DNA of 40,694 bases. Origin: Streptomyces sp. PT12 (GTDB lineage Bacteria > Actinomycetota > Actinomycetes > Streptomycetales > Streptomycetaceae). This document shows positions 23,291-31,240 of this stretch, piece by piece. Under the pieces are notes generated by a model. That model was not told the origin of the DNA. It searched no databases and worked only from the letters and a program-made list of their open reading frames with translations. The position numbers were made by a program, and so were the translations under genes. Every line of letters begins with the position of its first letter. The first letter of the stretch is position 1. The stretch lies in contig NZ_QEST01000051.1 in assembly GCF_003311645.1 (NCBI RefSeq), positions 1 to 40,694 on the forward strand, given 5' to 3'.

Positions 23291-23975
23291 ATGGCATCGC
23301 TCACCACGGCCAGGGCCCGCGAACGCCGCAACGGCGTACTGCTGCTGCTCGGACCGTTCTTCCTGCTCTTCTTCTTCACCTACCTGGCGCCGCTGCTCTA
23401 CGCCGTTGGCCTCAGCCTCTTCCGTGACAGCTTCGACGGCATCGGCTGGGAGGGGCCGCGCAAGGTCTTCGCGGGGTTCGGCAGCTACCACCGCGCCCTC
23501 ACCGACGAGGTGTTCCTGAAGGGCACGGGGCGCGTGCTGGTCTACGGCCTGATCTATCTCCCGCTGCTGGTCGCGCTCTCCGCCGCGCTCGCCCTGCTGC
23601 TCGACAGCGCCCTGACCATGGCGCGCCGCTTCTTCTCCACCGTGCTGTTCCTGCCGCACGTCGTGCCGGGGCTGATCGCGGCGATCGTCTGGGCCTACCT
23701 CTACACCCCGGGGCTGAGCCCGGTGATCGACGTCCTCGACGGGCTGGGCGCCGAGGTCGACTTCCTCAACGGCGGCGCGGTGATGTTCTCGCTCGTCAAC
23801 ATCGCGCTGTGGCAATCGCTCGGCTTTAACGTCGTGTTCGTCTATGTCGCGCTCCAGGCCGTGCCGCGTTCGACGGTCGAGGCGGCGCGCCTCGACGGCG
23901 CGGGCGAGGTGCGCACCGCGCTCGACGTCAAGCTGCCGCAGGTGCGCGCGGCGGTCTTCGTGGCCGCGCTCTGTA
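23291..23975 (+). pseudogene. 3'-truncated ABC sugar permease, in frame with the next gene
   Basis: The N-terminal roughly 228 residues of a MalF-type permease: LLLLGPFFLLFFFTYLAPLL (first helix), FFSTVLFLPHVVPGLIAAIV, LGFNVVFVYVALQAVP, and the EAA loop VEAARLDGAGEV that contacts the ATPase. Normal proteins need two more membrane helices after this. Homology stops at VFVAAL near 23972, and a phosphotransferase gene follows without an intervening stop. The open frame therefore runs 23291-24856 (521 codons) as a chimera. The ATG at 23291 is the native permease start. No second permease or sugar enzyme gene follows. Confidence 0.8.
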
Positions 23976-23986
23976 CCATGCCCGGG

Positions 23987-24001
23987 CACAATGCGGGGGT
24001 G
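23987..24001 (+). promoter_or_regulatory. Leaderless promoter box of the phosphotransferase gene
   Basis: CACAAT, six bases, then GTG. The box fits a -10 element for a transcript starting at the GTG, and would let the phosphotransferase be made without the permease fragment. Confidence 0.4.
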
Positions 24002-24856
24002 CCCCAACGACACGTACCCGACGAGCAGCCGCTGACCGGCGGGAACGCCAGCGCCGGGGTGGTGCGGGTCGGCGACACTGTGCGCAGGCCCGCTGGCCCC
24101 TGGACGCCCGCGGTGCACGCGGTGCTCGACCACCTGCGCGCGGTGGGCTACCGGGCGGCGCCGCGCGCGCTCGGCCTGGACGAACGCGGCCGCGAGGTGC
24201 TGACGTTCGCCCCGGGGGCCACCGTGTGGCCCGAGCGCTTCGGGCTGCTCGAACCTGAGGGGCGGCTGGTCCATGTGGCGCGGCTGATCCGGGAGTTCCA
24301 CGACGCGATGGCCGCGTTCACCCCGCCGCCCGACGCGCGCTGGCAGGTGCTGATCCCCGCGCCCGGCGCGCCCGGCGCGCGTGGCGAGTCCGGCGCGCGT
24401 GGCGAGTCCGGTGAGTTCGGTGAGCCCGGGTTGATCGTTCACCATGACCTCGCGCCCTGGAACCTGGTGCTCGACGAGGCCACCGACGCCTGGACGTTCA
24501 TCGACTGGGATCTCCTCGCGCCCGGCACGCGCCTGTGGGATCTGGCCTATGCGGCCCGCGGGTTCGTGCCCCTCACCGGCCTTCCGGGCTTTGGGCGCGA
24601 CGAGGGCGCGGAGGCGGCCCGCCTGCGCCGTTTCGTCGACGCCTACGGCCTGGCGGGGGAGGCCGAACGCCGGGCGCTCGTGCCCTTGGTCGCCGCCCGC
24701 TCGCGCGCCATGCATGACTTTCTGCGCGCCGGGCGCGAACAGGGGCGCGAGCCCTGGGCCACCCTGTGGCGCGAGGGGCACGGGGCGGCGTGGCGCGGCG
24801 ACGCGGAGCACGCGGAGCGGCGGGCGGCGGCGTGGACCGGGGCGCTGCTGGACTGA
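23999..24856 (+). CDS. Aminoglycoside phosphotransferase (APH)-like kinase
   Basis: A 285-residue small-molecule kinase of the APH/choline-kinase fold. It starts with EQPLTGGNASAGVVRVGDTVRRP, the ATP-binding strands. The catalytic loop is HHDLAPWN (H149, D150, N155) and the metal site IDWD follows about 20 residues later. The substrate is not predictable, and real antibiotic resistance is not implied. Start choice: GTG at 23999, because family homology begins there and CACAAT sits at leaderless distance; the frame is also open upstream into the permease fragment. An 18-bp in-frame duplication at 24374-24409 adds a repeated G-A-R-G-E-S to a loop just before the catalytic motif. Confidence 0.8.
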   Translation: MPQRHVPDEQPLTGGNASAGVVRVGDTVRRPAGPWTPAVHAVLDHLRAVGYRAAPRALGLDERGREVLTFAPGATVWPERFGLLEPEGRLVHVARLIREFHDAMAAFTPPPDARWQVLIPAPGAPGARGESGARGESGEFGEPGLIVHHDLAPWNLVLDEATDAWTFIDWDLLAPGTRLWDLAYAARGFVPLTGLPGFGRDEGAEAARLRRFVDAYGLAGEAERRALVPLVAARSRAMHDFLRAGREQGREPWATLWREGHGAAWRGDAEHAERRAAAWTGALLD

Positions 24857-24939
24857 ACGGTTCCCGGGGCCGGTTCTTTGGCAGTATGGCGGGGTCGGCC
24901 GGACGACCGTTCCGCACCCTTCATATCCCCAGGGGGGAC

Positions 24940-25320
24940 ATGTCAGACCACAACCCCTTCGCCCCGCCGCCCCCGGGCGGCCAGCCGGGCCCCCGGCCCG
25001 ACGGCTACCCGCCGCCGGGCCACTACGGCCAGCCGCCGGGCCACTACGGCGCCCCGGGGTTCGCGTACGACCCGGCCGCGCCGTTCGGCTACGACCGGTT
25101 CGGGCGGCCCTACTCGGAGAAGTCCAAGGTCGTCGCGGCGCTGTTCCAGCTCCTCCTCGGCATATTCGGCGCGGGCCGCTGGTACACCGGGCACATCGGC
25201 ATGGCGATCGCCCAGCTGCTCACGCTGGGCGGCTGCGGGCTCTGGGCCTTCATCGACGGCATCCTCTTCCTGGTCAAGGACGACCGCACGGACGGCGCGG
25301 GCCGCGTGCTGAGGAGCTGA
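24940..25320 (+). CDS. TM2-domain membrane protein
   Basis: A 126-residue protein. The first half is proline/glycine/tyrosine-rich and disordered, with repeats of P-P-G-H-Y-G. The second half is a TM2 domain: SEKSKVVAALFQLLLGIFGAGRWY, a short turn, then IGMAIAQLLTLGGCGLWAFIDGILFLV, giving two membrane helices with the usual D-G between. The ATG at 24940 has a strong AGGGGGG site 4-5 nt upstream. Eight bases separate its stop from the next gene, so the two form an operon. TM2 proteins have no firm biochemical role. Confidence 0.9.
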   Translation: MSDHNPFAPPPPGGQPGPRPDGYPPPGHYGQPPGHYGAPGFAYDPAAPFGYDRFGRPYSEKSKVVAALFQLLLGIFGAGRWYTGHIGMAIAQLLTLGGCGLWAFIDGILFLVKDDRTDGAGRVLRS

Positions 25321-25327
25321 CGGGCCG

Positions 25328-25762
25328 ATGGGGACGACGGAACGGGGGGCGCCTGGGGCGTTCCGCGGGCGCGCGGGTCGGCTCTCGCACCCGGCCGCGC
25401 CGCCGCTGGCCACGCTCGCCGCCGGTGTCGTGGGGGCCGTGTACCTGTGGGGGGCCGACCCGCACGAGGGCGGGACGCTGCTGCCGCGCTGCCCGTTCAA
25501 CTGGGCCACGGGCCTTGACTGCCCCTCGTGCGGCGCCACCCGCATGTGCTACGACCTGCTGCACGGCGACCTGGCCGCCGCGTGGGCCGACAACCCCGTG
25601 CTGCTGCTCGTGGGCGTCCCGCTGCTCGGCTGGCTGGGCGGGCGCTGGCTGGTGGAGGGGCTGCGTGGGCGCCGCTACCGGCCGCGTTTCGCCCGGCTGC
25701 CCACGGCGGCGCTGCTCGCGGTGGCGGTGGTGTGGGGCGTGGCGCGCAACATCGCCGGGTAG
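25328..25762 (+). CDS. DUF2752 family membrane protein
   Basis: A 144-residue protein with the DUF2752 signature: CPFNWATGLDCPSCGATR with three cysteines, followed by a membrane helix (NPVLLLVGVPLLGWLGGRWL). A first helix lies at LATLAAGVVGAVYLW and a last at LPTAALLAVAVVWGVA. DUF2752 and TM2 genes are often neighbours in actinomycetes (from memory); function unknown. The ATG at 25328 lies 8 nt after the TM2 stop, so translation is probably coupled. Confidence 0.88.
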   Translation: MGTTERGAPGAFRGRAGRLSHPAAPPLATLAAGVVGAVYLWGADPHEGGTLLPRCPFNWATGLDCPSCGATRMCYDLLHGDLAAAWADNPVLLLVGVPLLGWLGGRWLVEGLRGRRYRPRFARLPTAALLAVAVVWGVARNIAG

Positions 25763-25820
25763 CACGGCCGTTGGGCCGCGGCCGTTCGTCTCACGAGGAT
25801 GCGCCTCACGAGGATGCGCC

Positions 25821-25980
25821 TCATGAGGGAACGACCGGGCAGGCCTCGTACGCGAAGATCGCCGCCCGGGTGCGGTCGCGCGGGCCGAGCTTGACCAGGG
25901 CGCGGTTCACATGGGTCTTGATCGTGGACTCGGCGAGGACGAGCCGGGTCGCGATCTCCGCGTTGGACAGCCCCAGCGCG
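25821..25980 (-). pseudogene. LuxR/NarL helix-turn-helix remnant
   Basis: Only the last 50 or so residues of a response regulator remain: [20 protein letters not shown] and [21 protein letters not shown], the complete DNA-recognition helices, then a stop at 25821-25823. Upstream on the minus strand the frame runs into the shadow of the SMP-30 gene, so the receiver domain is gone. Nearby direct repeats (CTCACGAGGATGCGC, from about 25793) and GTCGTGAG repeats (about 26045-26065) flank the fragment and may mark the deletion. Confidence 0.8.
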
Positions 25981-26081
25981 GGGTCGGGCGGGTGCGCGAG
26001 ATCGGGCGGGCGCGTGAGGTGGCATGGTCGTGAGGTCGGGCGGGCGTGAGGTCGTGAGGTCGTGAGGAGAGGAGTGGGGCG

Positions 26082-26990
26082 ATGGGCGAGGGTGGCGTGT
26101 ACGAGGCGTTCGACGAGCGGTTCCGCACGGGGCGGTGCGACCTCGGGGACCGGCGTCTTGAGACGCTGTACGAGGGGTGCCGCTGGGCGGAGGGGCCGCT
26201 GTACGTCCCGGCCGGGCGCTATCTGCTGTGGAGCGACATCCCCAACGACCGGCTGCTGCGCTGGGACGAGACGACGGGTGCGGTCGGCGTCTTCCGCTCG
26301 CCCGCGGGACATCCCAACGGCAACACCCTCGACCGCGAGGGCCGCCTGATCACATGCGAGCAGGGCAACCGCCGCGTCACGCGCACCGAGCACGACGGGT
26401 CGGTCACGGTCCTCGCGAACCGCTACCTGGGTAAGCGCCTCAACAGCCCGAACGACGCCGCCGTCGCCGCCGACGGCGCCGTGTGGTTCTCCGACCCGGA
26501 CTTCGGCATCGTCTCCGACTACGAGGGGCACCGGGCCGAGAGCGAGATCGGCGCGTGCAACGTCTACCGCGTCGACCCCGCCGACGGCGAGGTGCGTCTC
26601 GTGGCCGACGGCTTCGACGGACCCAACGGGCTGGTCTTCTCCGCCGACGGGCGGCGGCTCTATGTCTCCGACAGCCGCGCGAACCACATCCGCTCCTTCG
26701 ACGTGCGCGAGAACGGCACGCTGTCCGGTGGCGAGGTCTTCGCGGCCTGCACCCTGGGGAGCTTCGACAACATCCGCTTCGACGACGCCGGTCGCCTGTG
26801 GGCCGCGGCGATGGACGGCGGCGTCCACTGCTACGACCCCGACGGCACCCTGCTCGGTCGCGTCAAGGTGCCCGAGGTCGTCGCCAACATCCGCTTCGGC
26901 GGCCCCCGCCGCAACCGCCTCTTCATCGCCGCCACCACCTCCGTCTACTCCCTGGTCATGAGCGTCACCGGCCTTCCTCCGCTGCCCTGA
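26082..26990 (+). CDS. SMP-30/gluconolactonase/LRE family hydrolase
   Basis: A 302-residue six-bladed propeller of the SMP-30 family, which hydrolyses sugar lactones with one divalent metal. The diagnostic segments are [20 protein letters not shown] (metal glutamate in W-A-E-G-P), [39 protein letters not shown] (asparagine ligand and P-N-D), [20 protein letters not shown] and VHCYDPDG. All are intact. The ATG at 26082 follows GAGGAGAGGAG. It is convergent with the SDR gene, with a 26-bp overlap at the 3' ends. Confidence 0.92.
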   Translation: MGEGGVYEAFDERFRTGRCDLGDRRLETLYEGCRWAEGPLYVPAGRYLLWSDIPNDRLLRWDETTGAVGVFRSPAGHPNGNTLDREGRLITCEQGNRRVTRTEHDGSVTVLANRYLGKRLNSPNDAAVAADGAVWFSDPDFGIVSDYEGHRAESEIGACNVYRVDPADGEVRLVADGFDGPNGLVFSADGRRLYVSDSRANHIRSFDVRENGTLSGGEVFAACTLGSFDNIRFDDAGRLWAAAMDGGVHCYDPDGTLLGRVKVPEVVANIRFGGPRRNRLFIAATTSVYSLVMSVTGLPPLP

Positions 26991-28011
26991 CCGCGCCGCC
27001 CGCGATGGCGCCCGCGATGGCGCTCGGGGTGTCCGAGGCGTCCGCGGCGAACGCGTTCACCCCGGTCAGCTCGGCCGAGAGCGCCCACAGCCGCGCCGCC
27101 CGCTCGGCGCCCGTGGCGTGCTCGTGGATCCCGGTCCAGGGGTCGGAGGGGTCGACGGGGCTGGCGATGTCGCAGTCCTCGCAGTACACCCCGCCGAGTC
27201 CCTTGAGCTGGGGCGAGGTCGCGGCCCAGACCTGGGTCGCGGCGCCCTGCTCCGGGGTCTTGAACGAGGGATTCATGGGATTCCCGTCCGCGTCGATCCA
27301 GCCGTACTCGACCATCTCCTCGCGGGGAAGGTGGCGTTGCAGCGGGGTCAGGATCCCACCGGGGTGCAGCGAGAACGCCCGCACCCCGAAGTCCCGGCCC
27401 AACGCGTCCAGGTGGGCGGCGAACAGGATGTTCGCCGTCTTGGCCTGCCCGTACGCCTGCCACTTGTCGTAGCCGCGCTCGAAGTGCGGGTCGTCCCAGC
27501 GGATGCCCGAGTGCGCGTGCCCACCGGAGGACACGGCCACCACGCGGGCACCGCCGCCGGTGGCGAGGGCGGGCCAGAGCAGATTGACCAGGGCGTGGTG
27601 CCCGAGGTGGTTCGTCGCGAACTGGGCCTCCCAGCCCGGGCCGACCCTGGTCTCGGGGCAGGCCATGATCCCGGCGTTGGCGATGAGGATGTCGATCGAC
27701 CGGCCCGTGGCGAGGAAGCGGGCCGCGAAGTCCCGGACGCTGTCGAGGTCGGCGAGGTCAAGCTCGTCGATCTCCACATGGTCGGCCAGGTCGACCAGGA
27801 CCTCCTCCGCGAGGGCGCGCCGCCTGGCGGGCACGACGACCCTGGCGCCTGCCCTGACGAGCGCGCGCGTCGTCTCGAGACCGATGCCCGAGTACCCGCC
27901 CGTCACCAGGGCGAGCCGCCCGGTCAGGTCGATGCCCCGCAGGACGTCGTCCGCCGTGCTCCTGGCCCCGAAGCCCGAGGAAATGGGGTGCTGTGGTGTC
28001 GTGGTGGTCAT
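26965..28011 (-). CDS. Short-chain dehydrogenase/reductase
   Basis: A 348-residue classical SDR with N- and C-terminal extensions. The cofactor loop TGGYSGIG is at residues 37-44, D-L-A-D-L-D-S-V marks the second acid, NAGIM is the structural motif, and S plus Y-G-Q-A-K are the catalytic serine, tyrosine and lysine. The late segment [10 protein letters not shown] is typical of the oxidoreductase subgroup related to retinol/WW-domain dehydrogenases. Substrate unknown. The ATG at 28009-28011 has TAGGGT 7 nt upstream, a leaderless box. The frame is open further upstream into the VanZ gene (see that entry), so a 571-residue fusion could also be made. Confidence 0.88.
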   Translation of the reverse strand: MTTTTPQHPISSGFGARSTADDVLRGIDLTGRLALVTGGYSGIGLETTRALVRAGARVVVPARRRALAEEVLVDLADHVEIDELDLADLDSVRDFAARFLATGRSIDILIANAGIMACPETRVGPGWEAQFATNHLGHHALVNLLWPALATGGGARVVAVSSGGHAHSGIRWDDPHFERGYDKWQAYGQAKTANILFAAHLDALGRDFGVRAFSLHPGGILTPLQRHLPREEMVEYGWIDADGNPMNPSFKTPEQGAATQVWAATSPQLKGLGGVYCEDCDIASPVDPSDPWTGIHEHATGAERAARLWALSAELTGVNAFAADASDTPSAIAGAIAGGAVRAAEEGR

Positions 28012-28024
28012 GTCGGCGACCCTA
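28012..28024 (-). promoter_or_regulatory. SDR -10 box sharing the VanZ stop codon
   Basis: On the minus strand, TAGGGT (complement of 28019-28024) is followed by 7 nt and the SDR ATG. Its TAG triplet (28022-28024) is the stop codon of the VanZ gene's ancestral frame. Confidence 0.45.
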
Positions 28025-28677
28025 GGAACTGGAGTGGACTCGATAGCAAGCCCGCCGTGGCCGCCGATGCCACCAGTGACGGCGGCGCGATGGAGCGCCC
28101 GGCCCAGGCGGCGGCCCGCGGGGAGGTAGCCGATGAGCGCACCGGTCATGTGCAGCAGGACATCGTCGATGTCGAACGCCCGGCCCTTGACGATCCAGCC
28201 CTGCGACAGCTCCACCATCACCATCACGAGCGCCGTGAACAGCGTCACCCGTACCAGGCCGCGTATCCGGGGGAAGAGCATCGGCAGCAGGACGCCGAAC
28301 GGGACGCCGAGCAGGACGTTCCCGCCTATCTGCCGGACGGTGTCGGCGAGATCGGGCTGGTCCATATACGCGTCGATGGAGGCGCCGGGGCGGAGGTTGG
28401 TGTGCACCATGTCCTCGGACCCGGGGGAGGGGACCAGCGTCGCCCGGGCCAGCGCCACGGCGAAGGCGGCCATGCCCACGAGCGCCACCCCGAGCACCAT
28501 GGCCCGTGCCAGCGAGGCGCCCCAGGTGGAGCGTTGCGGCCATGGCACGCGCGGCGGCCCCTCCTCCTCGGCGGGCGGTGGCGGTGGCGGTGGCGACGGC
28601 CAGGGCGGGGGCGGGGGGTCGCCCCTGGCTCCTGCCCTGGTCCACCGGCCCGCGTGGAACGGCGCGAGTCTCGCCAT
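28022..28677 (-). pseudogene. VanZ family membrane protein with a 3' frameshift
   Basis: VanZ-like protein. The N-terminal 60 residues are proline-rich and cytoplasmic. Then come membrane segments AMVLGVALVGMAAFAVALA, GGNVLLGVPFGVLLPMLF, VTLFTALVMVMVELSQG and a last one ending TGALIGYL; the E-L-S-Q and D-I-D-D-V motifs are the VanZ hallmark. After GRRLGRALH the expected tail (R-R-R-H-W-W-H-R-R) is in the next frame, ending at the TAG at 28022-28024, so one base is missing near 28090. In the actual frame no stop occurs and translation continues through the SDR gene. Most of the membrane core is intact, so a functional product is possible. The ATG at 28675-28677 follows GAGGGG. Confidence 0.75.
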
Positions 28678-29011
28678 GGTGATCCCCTCGCTCCCTGTCG
28701 GTGCACCACCGTGTACTCTCGCTCCGCTCCGCCCAACTCCCGTGCGTGGCAGGCGTGGCAGGCGTGGCAGGCGTAGCGCGCATGGCAGACGTGGCAGGCT
28801 TCGTGCACGACTCGACCGGCGCGGCCAGGACGTCCCCACCCCGGCGCTCCTCATGCTGTGACTCAAGGATCCTCCCGATCGAACGGTGAAGAAGTGCTCT
28901 CCCCCACTCAGACCACCATCCGTCGCCATATGGTTGCCGTCCGTCACGGAAGAGTCGATTCCCCGGTGAAGAAGCGAGAGAGAAAACCGGTCGGGGATCG
29001 GTGGGACACTC
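28678..29011. other. Intergenic region upstream of VanZ and GNAT genes
   Basis: No gene is visible. It holds the 9-bp repeat array (28745-28798), two copies of CGGTGAAGAAG (about 28884 and 28963) and a CCATATGG palindrome near 28926. The stretch 28870-28985 is noticeably richer in A and T than the rest of the window and is the likely promoter area for the two divergent genes. Confidence 0.5.
28745..28798 (+). repeat. Six 9-bp tandem repeats
   Basis: GTGGCAGGC occurs three times in tandem, then two diverged copies (GTAGCGCGC, ATGGCAGAC) and another exact copy. It lies in the VanZ upstream region and is not part of a credible gene, although on the minus strand it spells repeated A-C-H. Confidence 0.85.
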
Positions 29012-29737
29012 ATCAGCGATGACGCCCTGACCAGGCACGCGACCGCCGTCTGGGAGGAATGGGCCGGGGCGCGCGTTCGTTTTGCCGAGGGCGCGGCCAC
29101 CGTTGTCATGGCGCCCGACTCGCGCTTTGCGCCCCCCGGTTGGGCGGGGATCGTCACCCTCGGCACGGCGACCGTCGCCACCGTGCCCACCGAGGCGCAG
29201 GCCACGGCACTGCGCCGCGCCGTGGCCGCCCTGCCCACCCCCGCGCTTACCGACCCCGAGGCCCTCGCGGCGGTCCTTCCCTTCGCCGACGTCCTCGGCC
29301 CCGCCACCCTCGCCTATGCGCCCGAGGCCGTTCCAGAGGCCCCCCGGGGCGCCCCCGAGGCCGAGGACATCGAGCAACTTCCGCCCGATCACTATGAGGT
29401 GCGTTCCCTGCTCGCGGCGGCTGGCCCCGCGGACGCCGGGGAGAGCGGCCTCGCGGACATCACATCGCCCGCGTTCACCGTTCGCGAGGGCGGGCGCGCG
29501 GTGGCCGCGGCGGGCTACGTTCTCTGGCCCGCCGCGACCGCCCACCTGTGCGTGCTGACCGCCCCCGACCTGCGCGGCCGCGGCCTCGCCCGCCGCGCCG
29601 CCGCCGCGGCCGTCGCCCACGCGCGGTCCGCGCGCCTGCTGCCCCAGTGGCGGGCCAGGCCCGCGGCGTCGCGCCGGGTGGCGGCGGCCCTCGGCTTCCA
29701 CGAGCTCGGCCGCCAGCTCAGCGTCCGACTCCCTTAG
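29012..29737 (+). CDS. GNAT family N-acetyltransferase with unclear start
   Basis: A GNAT acetyltransferase whose conserved C-terminal fold is clear: SGLADITSPAFTVREGGRAVAAAGYVLW, then HLCVLTAPDLRGRGLARRAA with the acetyl-CoA loop R-G-R-G-L-A, and a final LGFHELGRQLSVRL. The family N-terminus is readable in frame upstream of the first ATG (29108): D-D-A-L-T-R-H-A then VWEEWAGARVRFAEG. The frame carries no ATG or GTG there. The expected start would fall at 29012, which reads ATC before A-G-C-G-A-T. Either the start codon mutated, a non-standard start is used, or translation begins at 29108 (209 aa, lacking about 32 residues). I give the extended span; the product may be impaired. Confidence 0.6.
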   Translation: MSDDALTRHATAVWEEWAGARVRFAEGAATVVMAPDSRFAPPGWAGIVTLGTATVATVPTEAQATALRRAVAALPTPALTDPEALAAVLPFADVLGPATLAYAPEAVPEAPRGAPEAEDIEQLPPDHYEVRSLLAAAGPADAGESGLADITSPAFTVREGGRAVAAAGYVLWPAATAHLCVLTAPDLRGRGLARRAAAAAVAHARSARLLPQWRARPAASRRVAAALGFHELGRQLSVRLP

Positions 29738-29761
29738 CCCATCGTCTCAGCCCATCGTCTC
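29736..29761 (+). repeat. 13-bp duplication at the GNAT stop codon
   Basis: AGCCCATCGTCTC occurs twice in tandem, starting within the TAG stop codon of the acetyltransferase gene. A further partial copy follows. Confidence 0.8.
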
Positions 29762-29881
29762 AGCCCAGCGATCCAGCCTGTTGGTCCGGCTCAACGACCC
29801 GGCCCAACGCCCTGGCCATCGACCGAGCCCACGAGCCAGGCCAACGTCCCGGCCCAACGGGTGGCCCGGACGAGGGCCCGT

Positions 29882-31105
29882 TCACGGCTGGAGCCACCAG
29901 GGGCTCGCGTAGGCGACGCCCCAGTCGTTGCATGGGTGCCCTTCGGGTCCCGGCGTCCCGTTGGCCTGTGCCGGGTCGGAGACGCGCAGCACGACCCACG
30001 CCCCGTCCTCCACGTCGAGCGGAACGGTGAACTCCGTGACCCGCCCCGACTGCGTCTCGATCACGTCCACGACGGTCGGCGCGTCGCCGCCCGGCCGCAG
30101 CACCTGGATGTTCAGCGGCTTGCCCACCCAGTCGGGGCCGCGGTCCAGGTCCACCACGAACGGCACGTCCCCGGCCGCGAGCGGCAGCGTCCCGCCCATG
30201 CGCACGCCCCCAGCGGTCGCGTCGAGGCGCAGCCCCGAGAGGCGCGTGGCGAAAAAGCGCCGGGCGCGCATCGCCTCGAACACGCCCGCCCGCGTGTTCT
30301 CGGTGACCCACAGGCCGCTGCGGCCCTTGCCCTCGGGGAAGCCCCAGTCCGTGCCGTGCTCGTCGGTCACGCCGCTGAGCCCGGTGCGCCAGCCCGCGTC
30401 GAGGCATGCCGCCAGCGGCGACGCGCGCCCGTCGGACCAGCCTTCGAAGAGGTAGTCGTCGGTGCGGTTGAACATCTCGAGGCCGACCACCTGCTCGTGC
30501 GCCGCCGCGTCGTGCGCGAAGTTGTCGAACCGCAGGATCTCGCGGCCCGGGTGGTTGAAGCTCGCGATCGCCTGGCGCGCGCCGAGCCAGTCGAAGAAGC
30601 CGCCCATCGAGCTCGCGCCGAGCAGATCCACCCAGTCCTCGGTGAACCACACATTGGCGTGCCCGAGCAGCGGGTGCGACCACTCGAAGCCGCGGATGGC
30701 GGTGTAACGCCCAGGGTCGTCGGCGGCGTCGGCGAGCTCGCCGGTGCGCGACCACTCGGCGGAGCTGAGCCCTTCGATCGAGAACAGCGTGCTGTGGTCC
30801 GTCAGCGCGGCCACGTCGAGGCCCGCGTCCCGCATCGAGGCGAACGCGAGCGCCGGGTCGCCGTCGCCGTCGGACATCACCGTGTGGTTGTGCATGTCGG
30901 CGTGGACCAGGGTGGTGGCCAGCGGGTCGTACAGCCGCGAGGCGCGCGAGGCACCGGCCGTCGCGGCCATGGTCCTGGTGGGAGCCGCCTGCGCGCCACC
31001 GGTCGCTGCGGCGGCGATCAGTAGCCCGCCCGCGGCGCCGAGCATGGCACGGCGGCTCGGTCCTTCGGCAGGGGTGTGAGGATGCGGATGCGAATGTCTG
31101 CCCAT
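29882..31105 (-). CDS. Tat-exported PHP-domain metallohydrolase (CehA/McbA-like)
   Basis: A 407-residue secreted phosphoesterase. A histidine-rich start (HSHPHPH) precedes a twin-arginine signal, SRRAML (R18-R19) with a hydrophobic core GAAGGLLIAAAATG, so export is by the Tat pathway after folding with metal bound. The PHP domain opens with VHADMHNHTVMSDG (H72, H74), then ALTDHST, FNHPGRE, VGLEMFN and SGVTDEHGTDWG supply the other metal ligands. Likely substrates are phosphate or carboxylate esters; unknown. The ATG at 31103-31105 was chosen; an in-frame ATG at 31121-31123 adds six residues. A collapsed relative lies at 16172-16731. Confidence 0.87.
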   Translation of the reverse strand: MGRHSHPHPHTPAEGPSRRAMLGAAGGLLIAAAATGGAQAAPTRTMAATAGASRASRLYDPLATTLVHADMHNHTVMSDGDGDPALAFASMRDAGLDVAALTDHSTLFSIEGLSSAEWSRTGELADAADDPGRYTAIRGFEWSHPLLGHANVWFTEDWVDLLGASSMGGFFDWLGARQAIASFNHPGREILRFDNFAHDAAAHEQVVGLEMFNRTDDYLFEGWSDGRASPLAACLDAGWRTGLSGVTDEHGTDWGFPEGKGRSGLWVTENTRAGVFEAMRARRFFATRLSGLRLDATAGGVRMGGTLPLAAGDVPFVVDLDRGPDWVGKPLNIQVLRPGGDAPTVVDVIETQSGRVTEFTVPLDVEDGAWVVLRVSDPAQANGTPGPEGHPCNDWGVAYASPWWLQP

Positions 31106-31240
31106 GTCAGGCCACTCCAGCATCCTGACAAGAACACGCCAAGAACCCCTCGCCACCCGCACCTGAACACCCTTCGTCCCGCACGCGTCGCGCGTGCACG
31201 CCCCGGTGCCCCGCCGCCCACCGGGTAGCGTGTCCGTCCC

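Noticed and set aside
28326-28808. A 160-residue minus-strand frame starting with repeated A-C-H
   Set aside because: It is the 9-bp tandem repeat read through, followed by a shadow of the VanZ gene.
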